28,161 bases of DNA from Desulfosporosinus sp. (lineage in GTDB: Bacteria > Bacillota > Desulfitobacteriia > Desulfitobacteriales > Desulfitobacteriaceae): the NCBI GenBank assembly GCA_003513495.1, contig DOPM01000038.1:1-28161 (forward strand), written 5' to 3'. The notes beneath the pieces are model-generated. The model was given only the letters and a program-made list of their open reading frames with translations, had not been told where the DNA came from and did no database searches. Position 1 is the stretch's first letter. Each line of letters opens with the position of its first letter. Below are positions 13,798 to 22,277 of this stretch, one piece after another. The position numbers were made by a program, and so were the translations under genes.

Positions 13798-15459
13798 TCA
13801 GGACGTTTCATTTCGCTTTCCAACGCTCTCCCCATTCAAAACCCCTGGGGTAGGATAGATGCCCTGTTTTTCTAGAAGCTTACGTAGTTTTTCCACCTCA
13901 CGAACAATAACTGCCGTAGGGCTATATAAGCCCAGCACATACTGCCTGTATTTACGAGCCGAGGCGATAGATGCCGCTTGTTCTGGGGAGGAGCATTCCA
14001 AGAGGCTGAGCTGCAGGAAGGAGACTTGGCCAAAGGACTCAACCCACTGCTGAACCGTGAGTATCAGATTCTCAGGCAAAGGATACGTGCTTAGCTTTTT
14101 CAGAACTGGGAGCACGTCTTCTCCTGGCATACCTCGTTTCAGTGCGTTTAGGAGATAGGTCTTATCAAGACGGTATTTAAGCATCTGATCCTGCTGCTCG
14201 AGGACAGCGATTTGGCTTAGTTTCCAGCGGGCAGCCCAAGAGGCGGAATGCGGCAGCAAGATTTCGAAGTTCGGTTGGACATACGCTGTATCGGGCCCGC
14301 TCATGGGATAGATGGAGTCTGTAAGGTTCTTGATCTCAATATCGTCTTCAAGTTCGTGCCCTTGTAATAGTTTAGCTATGACCAACTCGCCCAGTGGAGT
14401 GACTCGCAGGAAAATATCCTGCTCATACTTGCCCCAATCCAGTAAGCCCAGAAAACGCAGTGGATCGAGAAGGCTGATGACGGTTTCTTTAGTTAAGAGA
14501 TTACATACGTTATCTTCCGAAAACAGCTTACTGATCATAAGACTCCAGCTTGTCCACTTGGTACAGCGGCTTAAGACGGGCAGAACCACGAAAAAGCCTT
14601 TACTCTGAATCAATTCAAAGTGCTCCGAATAAATTACGCAAAGCAAGTCTTCCACTTTAATACTCTCGGGCAATTCTTGTCCCGCCGACGTCAACACCAA
14701 GCGATCCCCGCTTTGTCCGAGCAGACGAAAACGTCGAGCAAAGGAAAAGAGCCAGAAGAAATAACTCTCTGGGCAAAATTCCTTGTCAGATCCTGCTGGC
14801 TCTGTTAAGGCAGCCAAAATGCGCTTTAATGAGTGTTTATTGATCTCGTGAGTACGGGTGACAAGAACCTCACCCTGTTCTACCAAGACAAGAAACTTAA
14901 ATAGGTTATCCAAGGTGTTTGGTAAATCTGCCCGAAAGGTTTTTTGCGGTTCCGGCTCATAATTATCAGATTGGACTTGAGTGTTGAGAAACCGCCAAAA
15001 GGATCTGGCAGCTTCTTCTTTAAAAGTAAATGTCTTGGAATAACGTCCCTCCGCCAAAAAGCCGCTTTTAAACCATTTGGTGAAAAGCCTTATAACTCCT
15101 TGATAGCTTAGCCCTGGCACAAATCGATCTAAAAAGCAAAAACTACGGTAATCATCGTGATCATAACTACAAAAATAATCGATACTCCTATCCTCCGGTT
15201 TGGTATAGGCCATGTAAGCAAAGAGAATCCGCTCCACCGGATCCATCTTGGCAAAATAGTCTGGCCAAGCTTTCGGTTTAAGCTTCTTTATAGGAGCGTC
15301 CTTTGTTCTGGAGGTCGATTTTGAACTTGTCTGAGGGGGAGTTGCCTTTGGTACGGATGGACTGTCCGAAAGCTCCTCTGCGTAAGTGGGTGGTTTAAAC
15401 CCAGGCGGCAATTTTTCCCCAAATACGGGACGCCACTTTTGGGGGTTCGGTTTCGTCAT
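13798..15459 (-). CDS. XPB helicase partner protein with Helicase_C_3-like domain
   Basis: This 553-residue protein is encoded directly after the XPB gene, overlapping it by 4 bp (ATGA), so the two are coupled. Residues 1-60 are Pro/Ser/Lys-rich and probably disordered. The middle (about 65-390) shows repeated winged-helix-like helical segments with no catalytic motif I recognise. Residues about 392-480 (VQPNFEILL ... YRLDKTYLLNALKRG ... LSTYPLPENL ... VQQWVESFGQV) align with residues 7-100 of the XPB protein itself, the Helicase_C_3/XPB-Ssl2-like N-terminal domain. I infer a non-enzymatic DNA- or helicase-binding partner. The adjacent Rv0861c/Rv0862c pair of mycobacteria is a possible parallel, from memory. 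Confidence 0.8.
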   Translation of the reverse strand: MTKPNPQKWRPVFGEKLPPGFKPPTYAEELSDSPSVPKATPPQTSSKSTSRTKDAPIKKLKPKAWPDYFAKMDPVERILFAYMAYTKPEDRSIDYFCSYDHDDYRSFCFLDRFVPGLSYQGVIRLFTKWFKSGFLAEGRYSKTFTFKEEAARSFWRFLNTQVQSDNYEPEPQKTFRADLPNTLDNLFKFLVLVEQGEVLVTRTHEINKHSLKRILAALTEPAGSDKEFCPESYFFWLFSFARRFRLLGQSGDRLVLTSAGQELPESIKVEDLLCVIYSEHFELIQSKGFFVVLPVLSRCTKWTSWSLMISKLFSEDNVCNLLTKETVISLLDPLRFLGLLDWGKYEQDIFLRVTPLGELVIAKLLQGHELEDDIEIKNLTDSIYPMSGPDTAYVQPNFEILLPHSASWAARWKLSQIAVLEQQDQMLKYRLDKTYLLNALKRGMPGEDVLPVLKKLSTYPLPENLILTVQQWVESFGQVSFLQLSLLECSSPEQAASIASARKYRQYVLGLYSPTAVIVREVEKLRKLLEKQGIYPTPGVLNGESVGKRNETS

Positions 15460-17165
15460 GGTTCAAGATCCTCCTCGATCAGGATTTTATATGCATACCC
15501 TTGTTCGGTTAGAAAAAGCTGACGATGCATAGCGAATTCCTGTTCTTTGGTATCTTTTGAAACCAAACTATAAAAATACGCTCTGCTGTCACCCTGCTTA
15601 GGTCGGAGTATGCGGCCGAGTCTTTGGGCTTCTTCCTGCCGGGAACCAAAGGTTCCGGAGACCTGAATCGCCACATTAGCATCCGGCAAATCTATGGCAA
15701 AATTGGCCACTTTTGATACGACTAAGCAGCGGAGACGGCCGCTTCGGAACTCTTCATACAGGCGCTCACGCTCCCGCTGGGGGGTTTTACCTGTGATTAA
15801 AGGAGCATTTAACTCTCGAGCAAGCATTTCGAGTTGACGCACATACTGCCCGATCACCAACACCAGATCCTCTTTATGGCGCTCCATTAACTCGGATAGT
15901 TTGTCCGACTTACGGGGATTCTCTGCTGCTAACCGGAATTTCCCTTTTTCCTCGGCTAAAGCGTAGTCCATACGACGGTCTTTACTCATGGAGATTCGCC
16001 ACTCTACACATTCGGCAGTGGCAATCCAGCCTTGGGTCTCTAAGACTTTCCAGGGAACATCCATTTTCTTGGGACCAATTAGACTAAAGACTTCATCTTC
16101 TTTGCCATCTTCCCGTACCAGAGTTGCTGTCAAACCCAAGCGGCGTTTTGCTTGTAGTTCTGCTGTGGCTCGAAAGACGGGCGCAGGCAAGAGATGAACC
16201 TCATCATAGATGACCAGACCCCAGTTTTTTTCATTAAATAGATGAAAGTGATTAAAGTTGCCACCAGCCTGAGTGCGATGAGTGAGAATTTGATAAGTGG
16301 CTACGGTTACTGGACAGATCTCTTTTTTCTCTCCAGTATATTCCCCCATTTGTTCCGCTTCCAGGGTTGTCTTATCCTTTAACTCCCGCAGCCATTGTTT
16401 GACGGCACTATTGTTGGTCGTCAGAATCAGCGTTTCACACTGCAACTCCATCATCACGCCCATCCCGATGACGGTCTTGCCAGCGCCGCAGGGGAGTACG
16501 AGGACGCCGCTCCCTCCATGCACCGAACCTTGTTGATGAAAGGTTGCGACGGCTTCTTGCTGATAGGACCGCAGGGCAAAGGGTTCTCCTTTAGGATTTT
16601 CGCCCCGCCAGGCCATGGGTAAGGGATTGCCCTCGCTATAACCCGCTAAGTCTTCAACTGGGTAGGAGAGCTTCATCAGGAGCTGTTTTAACTGCCCCCG
16701 TGCTTCAGGGTTGATTTCTACTTGGGTTAGCGTTGGGGTTGAGAAATCGTTGCTCCTCGCTGGTTCTTCAAAGGCCAGTAAGAGTTTGACCTCTTTATGA
16801 CGGATGATTTCTAAGAGAATCACAGGATCTTCGGCCGTAAGCAGAAGCTTGTCTCCGTCCCGAAGGAGCTTCACTAAGCCGTAGCGGCCCATGAGTTGCT
16901 GGATTTCCGTACGTACGGAGTCCGGCAGAGGAAATTTGCTGTAGTGCTCCAGACCGTTCAACACTTCCGTAACGCTGATACCGCTTGAGGCAGCGTTCCA
17001 TAACGATAACGGAGTAATCCGATAAGTATGGATATACTCCGGGCTTTTTTCTAGTTCAGCAAAGATGGCTAAGGTATCACGAGCCTCTTCGTAAAGAGGA
17101 TTGTGGACTTCTAAGAGAACGGATCGATCACTTTGGACGATCACAGGATTTGTAGCAGATGGCAT
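15456..17165 (-). CDS. XPB/Ssl2-type DNA repair helicase
   Basis: This 569-residue superfamily 2 helicase is related to eukaryotic and archaeal XPB (3'-5' DNA translocase in nucleotide excision repair and transcription opening). The accessory N-terminal domain is at 7-100. The motor follows: SYQQEAV Q-motif-like, Walker A PCGAGKT (K230), DEVH (321-324), LTATLVRED (TAT 346-348, and the RED motif 351-353 that is characteristic of XPB), and motif VI with QRLGRILRPKQ (514-524). There is no nuclease domain. It is the first gene of a coupled pair with the 553-residue partner and ends GAACCATGA, overlapping that gene's start. Confidence 0.93.
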   Translation of the reverse strand: MPSATNPVIVQSDRSVLLEVHNPLYEEARDTLAIFAELEKSPEYIHTYRITPLSLWNAASSGISVTEVLNGLEHYSKFPLPDSVRTEIQQLMGRYGLVKLLRDGDKLLLTAEDPVILLEIIRHKEVKLLLAFEEPARSNDFSTPTLTQVEINPEARGQLKQLLMKLSYPVEDLAGYSEGNPLPMAWRGENPKGEPFALRSYQQEAVATFHQQGSVHGGSGVLVLPCGAGKTVIGMGVMMELQCETLILTTNNSAVKQWLRELKDKTTLEAEQMGEYTGEKKEICPVTVATYQILTHRTQAGGNFNHFHLFNEKNWGLVIYDEVHLLPAPVFRATAELQAKRRLGLTATLVREDGKEDEVFSLIGPKKMDVPWKVLETQGWIATAECVEWRISMSKDRRMDYALAEEKGKFRLAAENPRKSDKLSELMERHKEDLVLVIGQYVRQLEMLARELNAPLITGKTPQRERERLYEEFRSGRLRCLVVSKVANFAIDLPDANVAIQVSGTFGSRQEEAQRLGRILRPKQGDSRAYFYSLVSKDTKEQEFAMHRQLFLTEQGYAYKILIEEDLEP

Positions 17166-17240
17166 GGCATCAATGTCTCCCTCTTGGCGGATAATTTTTA
17201 ATAATTATATCATAAAGTGTCGTAACAAAAAGTAATAAAG

Positions 17241-17269
17241 AAGCACCTGCCTTCCATCGGCAGATGCTA
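17241..17269 (-). terminator. Terminator of the GNAT gene
   Basis: Reading minus, AGCATCTGCC pairs with GGCAGGTGCT (10 bp, one G-U) with a 7-nt loop, followed by TCTTTATT. It is located 11-38 bp after the stop at 17279. Confidence 0.7.
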
Positions 17270-17278
17270 TGTAAGATG

Positions 17279-17866
17279 CTAAAGCCCTTTTAATAATCCG
17301 TGCAAATCCGTAATTGAAATGACAGACTTTGGATTGAAAGAATGTTCCCCAATCATTTTCTCCATCCAAATCATATCGTACCAAGTTTCAAACTTGTATC
17401 CGCACTTTGTAAAATGTCCTACTTTCTTATAACCTAATTGATAATGAAAATATATACTTGCATTGGTAAGATAAACATTATCGGTCGAGGTATATGCGAT
17501 GCAAGCATTTAGATTAAGAATATTTTGCTTCCTTAATATTTCTTCCAAAGCTAAATACAATTTCTTACCAACACCTTTACCTCGGCAATCCTGCCTTAGA
17601 TATACCGTAGTCTCAACTGCCCAATCGTATGCCGCCCGCTCTTTAAATGCTGACGCATAGGCATAACCAATAATACGATTGTTTTCTATTGCAACTATGT
17701 AAGGGTATTTTTTCATTATATGAGTAATTCTTTCTGCAAATTCTTTAACAGAAGGAACATGATATTCAAAAGAGATTGCGGTATCAGTAACATAAGGTGC
17801 ATATATTTCCAAAATTTCTTCAGCATCTTCTTTAGTTGCCATACGTAATATAATGTCTGTCTCCAA
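17279..17866 (-). CDS. GNAT-family N-acetyltransferase (phosphinothricin acetyltransferase-like)
   Basis: This protein of about 195 residues resembles Pat/Bar-type acetyltransferases, which transfer acetyl from acetyl-CoA to small amines. The acetyl-CoA loop is seen as DCRGKGVGKKLYLALEEIL. Other family features are MATKEDAEEILEIYAPYV, SFEYHVPSVKEF and the C-terminal YFHYQLGYKKVGHF. The frame is open to GTG 17884, which has no ribosome site. AAGAAGGG lies correctly for TTG 17866, so I chose that start. The substrate is unknown; amino-acid analogues or methionine sulfoximine are typical for relatives. It is separated from the aroF gene by a terminator. Confidence 0.88.
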   Translation of the reverse strand: METDIILRMATKEDAEEILEIYAPYVTDTAISFEYHVPSVKEFAERITHIMKKYPYIVAIENNRIIGYAYASAFKERAAYDWAVETTVYLRQDCRGKGVGKKLYLALEEILRKQNILNLNACIAYTSTDNVYLTNASIYFHYQLGYKKVGHFTKCGYKFETWYDMIWMEKMIGEHSFNPKSVISITDLHGLLKGL

Positions 17867-17904
17867 TGTTTGCCCTTCTTTCACAAAAATAATAACCTAA
17901 AAAC

Positions 17905-17926
17905 AAAAGGCCAACCTTGGCCTTTT
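17905..17926 (-). terminator. Terminator of the DAHP synthase gene
   Basis: A perfect 10-bp stem, AAAAGGCCAA and TTGGCCTTTT, has a 2-nt loop and is followed on the minus strand by GTTTTT. It sits 8 bp after the aroF stop. The loop is very small, so the folded stem is probably one base pair shorter. Confidence 0.85.
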
Positions 17927-17933
17927 AGATAAA

Positions 17934-18962
17934 TTAACTATTCTCTGCAATATAGTAAATAAGCTTTTCGGTACTCTCCCAACCCAAGCATGCATCTGTA
18001 ATGGATTTTCCGTAGATATTTTCATCGATACCTTGTCTACCTTCAACTAGATAGCTTTCAATCATCAAACCTTTAATCATTTTCTTAAGTAACCCATCGT
18101 ATTTTCTACTTAATAGAACTTCCCGAGCAATTCTCGGCTGTTCATAAAATCGTTTCATTGAATTGGAATGGTTTACATCGACGATGATGGCCCGATTTTC
18201 TAGGTCTAGTTTTTCATACTCGGCAGCAGTATGAATCAGATCTTCAAAATGATAATTAGGGATATTTCGCCCAGTGAAGTCGACTGCACCTCTTAAAATG
18301 GCATGAGCATAGGGATTTCCTTGGGTATCAACTTCCCAGCCGTTATAGATAAAGGTATGGGGACTCTGAGCAGCAATAATTGAGTTTAACATAACGGTTA
18401 GATCTCCGCTGGTCGGATTTTTCATACCAATTGGTAAGTCAATTCCACTAACCGTGAGACGATGCTGCTGATTTTCCACCGACCGTGCCCCTATAGCGAT
18501 ATAGCCTAAAACATCTGAAAGATAACTATAGTTTTCCGGATATAGCATTTCATCTGCTGCCGGCATACTAAATTCGGATAATGCTCTGATATGCAGTCTG
18601 CGAATAGCTTTAATACCCTCGCATAAATCAGGCTTTTTACCGGGGTCAGGTTGGTGAACCATACCCTTATAACCCTCGCCAGTAGTACGAGGCTTGTTGG
18701 TATAAATTCTCGGAATGATCAATAGTCGGTCTTTCACCTTTTCCTGAACTTCTGCCAGTTTCTCGATATATTCACAGACCGAATCCTCATTATCTGCCGA
18801 GCAAGGGCCAATGATGAGGATAAACCGATCATCTTTATTGGCAAAAACATTCCTCATTTCGTCAACGCGTTTGTTTCGAAGGCTACTTATATGTTTCGGT
18901 AATGGTAACTGCTCAATGATTTCTTCTGCAGTCGGTATTCGCTTAATGAATTTCATGCTCAT
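17934..18962 (-). CDS. aroF: 3-deoxy-7-phosphoheptulonate synthase, class I (AroF/G/H type)
   Basis: This 342-residue enzyme condenses phosphoenolpyruvate and erythrose 4-phosphate, the first committed step of the shikimate pathway, in the cytoplasm. It has the metal-binding IIGPCSADN (C54), PRIYTNKPRTTGEGYKG, GARSVENQQHR, GMKNPTSGD and IIVDVNHSNSMK (metal histidine). The pattern is the E. coli AroFGH type rather than the Bacillus AroA-chorismate mutase type. No fused regulatory domain is present and the feedback amino acid cannot be told from the sequence. The symbol aroF is generic. The start is ATG 18962 with GAGGAG. The promoter with a short palindrome is at 18986-19021. Confidence 0.95.
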   Translation of the reverse strand: MSMKFIKRIPTAEEIIEQLPLPKHISSLRNKRVDEMRNVFANKDDRFILIIGPCSADNEDSVCEYIEKLAEVQEKVKDRLLIIPRIYTNKPRTTGEGYKGMVHQPDPGKKPDLCEGIKAIRRLHIRALSEFSMPAADEMLYPENYSYLSDVLGYIAIGARSVENQQHRLTVSGIDLPIGMKNPTSGDLTVMLNSIIAAQSPHTFIYNGWEVDTQGNPYAHAILRGAVDFTGRNIPNYHFEDLIHTAAEYEKLDLENRAIIVDVNHSNSMKRFYEQPRIAREVLLSRKYDGLLKKMIKGLMIESYLVEGRQGIDENIYGKSITDACLGWESTEKLIYYIAENS

Positions 18963-18985
18963 GCCAGTGCTCCTCGCCTCATTTA

Positions 18986-19021
18986 ATACTTAAAGTATAA
19001 ATTAAATCTAGAAAAACGCAA
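18986..19021 (-). promoter_or_regulatory. aroF promoter with short palindrome at the -10 region
   Basis: Reading minus: TTGCGT (19016-19021), 16 bp, TATACT (18994-18999). A palindrome with 6-bp arms, ATACTT (18986-18991) and AAGTAT (18993-18998), overlaps the -10 and start. No T-box or attenuator fits the 25-nt leader. Confidence 0.6.
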
Positions 19022-19168
19022 CTATGGAAGGACTCAACAGCAATTCATTTAAGCTCGTGATTATTCTTTAATCATACCCCCATGCACTTCTTAGTAAATA
19101 TTTACCTTAGTAGTTTTTTTAAGAATGGTAAAGATATAACCAAATTTTAAAAAGGGAGTCAGAAAATA

Positions 19169-19705
19169 ATGCGGAAAATAAAAGACAAGTTAATCCTCGG
19201 TCTAGTGGTAGGTTTATTAGCAGACATTCCCAAAAATCTATTATGCCTGACTTTATTTAACGCTGATATAACTACCCGAAAGTGTAGCGACCTTGCTGCA
19301 AGCGTCTTTATCCCTACCTACAAAGTTTTTAGTAAAAAGGGAACGCTATTTGGGTTGTTATGTGATTTTGTTGTAGGAAGTTTGAACGGAATAGCAGCCG
19401 TCTATTTAATTACATCGACGGGAAAGGTTAATAAAAAGAATGCGTTAATTAAAGGCTTATTAAGTGGTCTAGTTAGTTTTGGTCTCTTTAGGGGATTGTT
19501 TATAAAAGTTGGGACAAGTAAATATCCTAAAGCATATCCAAGCGATATTCTTACTAACGTTACCATGAGTATATCTAGTTCTATTTGGGGTGTTACCGCA
19601 GGATTACTTACCCTGTTACTAGGTCACAAGGACTTATTTGAGCCTAAACTTCATGTTCCAAGTAGTTCATCGGACAAAATTGTATCATCATCCACACAAA
19701 GTTAG
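19169..19705 (+). CDS. Small integral membrane protein, unknown family
   Basis: This 178-residue protein has about four hydrophobic segments: LILGLVVGLLADIPKNLL, TLFGLLCDFVVGSLNGIAAVYLI, ALIKGLLSGLVSFGLFRGLF and MSISSSIWGVTAGLLTLLLG. The C-terminal tail is Ser-rich and soluble. ATG 19169 has AAAAGGGAG. I do not recognise the family. It resembles small YqhR-type membrane proteins of spore-formers in size, but that is a guess. It is convergent to the lipoprotein gene with only 3 bp between the stops and no terminator visible between them. A 12-bp palindrome GTAAATATTTAC lies upstream at 19094-19105. Confidence 0.72.
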   Translation: MRKIKDKLILGLVVGLLADIPKNLLCLTLFNADITTRKCSDLAASVFIPTYKVFSKKGTLFGLLCDFVVGSLNGIAAVYLITSTGKVNKKNALIKGLLSGLVSFGLFRGLFIKVGTSKYPKAYPSDILTNVTMSISSSIWGVTAGLLTLLLGHKDLFEPKLHVPSSSSDKIVSSSTQS

Positions 19706-19708
19706 GAT

Positions 19709-21550
19709 TTACTCACGAGGAGGCATGTCACCAGTAGGCATTTTACCATCAGGTGGTACATCCCCAGCTCCACCAGGTCTCTTACCACCTCCGGGTCCTG
19801 AATTCTGGGGTTTAGTGGTTACGCCCGATTCGGAAAGATAGGTAAGCGAGTCTGAAAGTGTAACCTCAACAAGTTTTGTGGTTCCGCTATAAAGCGTATA
19901 GATTGAACCTACTACTAATTTAGGTGAAGACATTGCCACCGAGGTATAGTCTTTCACGGGCGTATAGGTTACAACACTATTTCCATCCTTGTCTTTGAGT
20001 GTAATTGTCGTTCCGGCAGCCTGAGTAGTGTTGTAATACATGAGGATCGAGGGTTGTGTATTAGTACTCGGAGCTTGAGCCATGCCAGAACTCCCAGATG
20101 CTATGAGAGTCCCCCCGCTCATAGTAAAACTACCGTCATAATCAATCGACCCATTACCATTTGCTGATGGGCCGTCAACATAGACTTCGCCGCCAGTCAT
20201 GTTGATACTCCCATTCGAATCCGCCCCGTCACCATTTGCGTTTAATACCACTTCGCCGCCTGTGATCGTCAAAACGCCTTCTTTGTTATTAACATTAAGC
20301 CCGTCATCTGTCGAGGCAGCGCTAATTTTCCCACCGTTTATCGTGATATTTTTGCCTTCTAAACTTTCGTAGGAGTTCTTAATGGTAATTTCACCGTTGT
20401 TTATTAGTAAATCGTTATCTGCGTGTACCCCGTCATCCCCACTCTGCAAGGTCAGGATACCTCCGTTTAGGGTAATATCATGGTTGCTGTGTATTGAGTC
20501 CTCATAGGAAGAAGCATTGATATTGCCACCATTTATGAGGATGCCTTGCCCAGCTTTTAAGCCTTTTTTGCTTTCTTCTTCTGTACTCTCTGTAACCTCG
20601 GTAGTGGTCGCGGTTTTTTGAGCAGGACGACCACCAAAGCCAAAGTTATTGTTGCCGCTGCTGATACTCTTACCTGGATAACCACCGCCGGAATTTAGAT
20701 CGAAGGTTCCATTGTCAATTTGTACTTGATTAAACCCTTGTATAGCATCATTTCCAGCAGTAATCATATACTGCCCGTCTTGTAGAACCACATTCCCCTT
20801 GCCCTCATCGGTTTCATCGGTAGAGCGCAGGCCGTCTTTACCGGCGTTTATAGTAATGTTTCCATTTTTAACACTCAGGCTGTCCTTGCCAACGATGCCG
20901 TCAGCCTTGGCGTTTACAATTAATGTACCATCCGTAATTTTCAAGTCATCCTTACTTGTAATTCCATCATTATAATCCCCTGTAACCGTTAAGGTTCCGC
21001 TACCGGTGATGGTAAGGTCAGCCTTGCTGAAAATAGCAGCGGAGGGTTCACCATCCGCATTTACCTGATTGCCGCTTCCGCCAACCGCTGTGTTATTAGT
21101 GCCATTTTCAAGAAGAATGACCGCTTTTTTAGCGCCTTTTATATAGATAGGCGCACTTGTTTGGCTATTAATGTTCGCTCCATTTAAAACTAGAAAGACC
21201 GTTTCTTCATCTGTGTCCTTATTCACATCGACGATAATACTCCCGTCGGTCAAGGTACCGGTAATTTCATAGACACCCGATGCGGAGATCGTAACAGTCG
21301 ATCCTTCAACAGCTAAGCCGTCTCCATTTACCATGGCCGAGCTTCCATTTAACCCAATGGTCTTATAGCTGCCGTTTTTCCAATCAAAATAATAATCATC
21401 GCTAGCATAATTAACAGAAATCGGATTAATTCCGGTGGTAATGCTTGTGCTTGGGCTTTCCAGATTGAGGCTTTCTTTTGTGGAAGCGCACCCTGCTATG
21501 ACTGTCGTTATTAGAGTCAGGGATAACATAACCCCTAGTAATTTTTTCAT
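19709..21550 (-). CDS. Cthe_2159-type carbohydrate-binding beta-helix lipoprotein
   Basis: This exported lipoprotein of about 613 residues has a signal of lysines, hydrophobic core and lipobox VIAGC (Cys 21 from ATG 21550). The rest is repetitive short strands with GxxxINGG, NNGEITI and MTGGEVYV-type turns, the parallel beta-helix of the Cthe_2159 family (a Clostridium thermocellum protein reported to bind polygalacturonic acid). The middle has SSGNNNFGFGG and a TTTEV/EE-rich linker (about 300-330). The end is GPGGGKRPGGAGDVP, Gly/Pro-rich. An upstream ATG at 21586 exists, but AAAGGAG precedes ATG 21550. It is the last gene of the VTC-DUF4956 operon, 13 bp after the DUF4956 stop. Confidence 0.87.
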   Translation of the reverse strand: MKKLLGVMLSLTLITTVIAGCASTKESLNLESPSTSITTGINPISVNYASDDYYFDWKNGSYKTIGLNGSSAMVNGDGLAVEGSTVTISASGVYEITGTLTDGSIIVDVNKDTDEETVFLVLNGANINSQTSAPIYIKGAKKAVILLENGTNNTAVGGSGNQVNADGEPSAAIFSKADLTITGSGTLTVTGDYNDGITSKDDLKITDGTLIVNAKADGIVGKDSLSVKNGNITINAGKDGLRSTDETDEGKGNVVLQDGQYMITAGNDAIQGFNQVQIDNGTFDLNSGGGYPGKSISSGNNNFGFGGRPAQKTATTTEVTESTEEESKKGLKAGQGILINGGNINASSYEDSIHSNHDITLNGGILTLQSGDDGVHADNDLLINNGEITIKNSYESLEGKNITINGGKISAASTDDGLNVNNKEGVLTITGGEVVLNANGDGADSNGSINMTGGEVYVDGPSANGNGSIDYDGSFTMSGGTLIASGSSGMAQAPSTNTQPSILMYYNTTQAAGTTITLKDKDGNSVVTYTPVKDYTSVAMSSPKLVVGSIYTLYSGTTKLVEVTLSDSLTYLSESGVTTKPQNSGPGGGKRPGGAGDVPPDGKMPTGDMPPRE

Positions 21551-21563
21551 GAATGTTTCTCCT

Positions 21564-22253
21564 TTAAGCATAAATTTTATCCTCAAATTGGTTACAGGTT
21601 AACGAAATATTTAGATTGCCGTTGCGGCATCTCAGTTCATCAAAGAACGCCTTTTGATTAATCGATTGTTTTAATCTGATATTGTAAACAACTTCAAAAA
21701 GGGTTCCAAAATCTTTTGTTTTTACCCGATTCATGACCCAAGAATCTGTATATTCATTGAGAATGTCATCAAATAATCCTTGAAAGTTTAAATTTTCCGG
21801 AACGACAATTTTCAGTTGTATGGCACTAGCCTTTGGGTTTGGGAAGTTTGTGTAATGAAGAAGAACCATGACCGAACATAATATGAACGCAAAAAGCGCA
21901 GCGTAGGCGATATATCCCATCCCACAGGCCAAGCCTGTTGCTAAGGTAAATAGCACGTAAGCAATATCCTTAGGTTCGCCGGGAGCACTTCTAAAACGAA
22001 TGAGGCTGAAGGCCCCGGCTAGACTAAAGGCTCGTGCCACATTATTCCCGATCAATAAGATAATGACAGAAATAATGGCAGGCAGCATTATCATGGTTAA
22101 GGTAAACCCAGCAGAGTAGCCTTGCTTTTTGTGGGTGTGGATATAGACTAGGCTGATAAATAAACCTAGGGCTAAGGCAGAACCTAAAATAGCGAGTGAG
22201 TTTGTTAACGTTAGCGCTTCTCCGTTGGTGGAGGCTAGTAATGTTTCTAACAT
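21564..22253 (-). CDS. DUF4956 membrane protein
   Basis: This 229-residue protein has four or so membrane helices in its N-terminal half (SLAILGSALALGLFISLVY, TLTMIMLPAIISVIILLIG, a loop with SLAGAFSLIRFRSAPGEPKD, then TGLACGMGYIAYAALFAFIL and VMVLLHYTNF) and a soluble C-terminal domain (about 145-229) of mixed alpha/beta. The RFRSAPG motif after the second helix is typical of DUF4956. Proteins of this family are found next to VTC-domain polyphosphate polymerases. A role in positioning or exporting polyphosphate or a polymer is inference. It overlaps nothing, with 24 bp to the VTC gene. Confidence 0.88.
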   Translation of the reverse strand: MLETLLASTNGEALTLTNSLAILGSALALGLFISLVYIHTHKKQGYSAGFTLTMIMLPAIISVIILLIGNNVARAFSLAGAFSLIRFRSAPGEPKDIAYVLFTLATGLACGMGYIAYAALFAFILCSVMVLLHYTNFPNPKASAIQLKIVVPENLNFQGLFDDILNEYTDSWVMNRVKTKDFGTLFEVVYNIRLKQSINQKAFFDELRCRNGNLNISLTCNQFEDKIYA

Positions 22254-22277
22254 TGAAGGGCTCCTTTCAAACCAAAT

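Noticed and set aside
14312..14808. Plus-strand frames opposite the helicase partner
   Set aside because: They are Ser/Arg-rich antisense shadows of a long coupled gene.
18963..19168. T-box or attenuator leader for the DAHP synthase
   Set aside because: The predicted leader is only about 25 nt and no leader peptide or T-box motif is seen.
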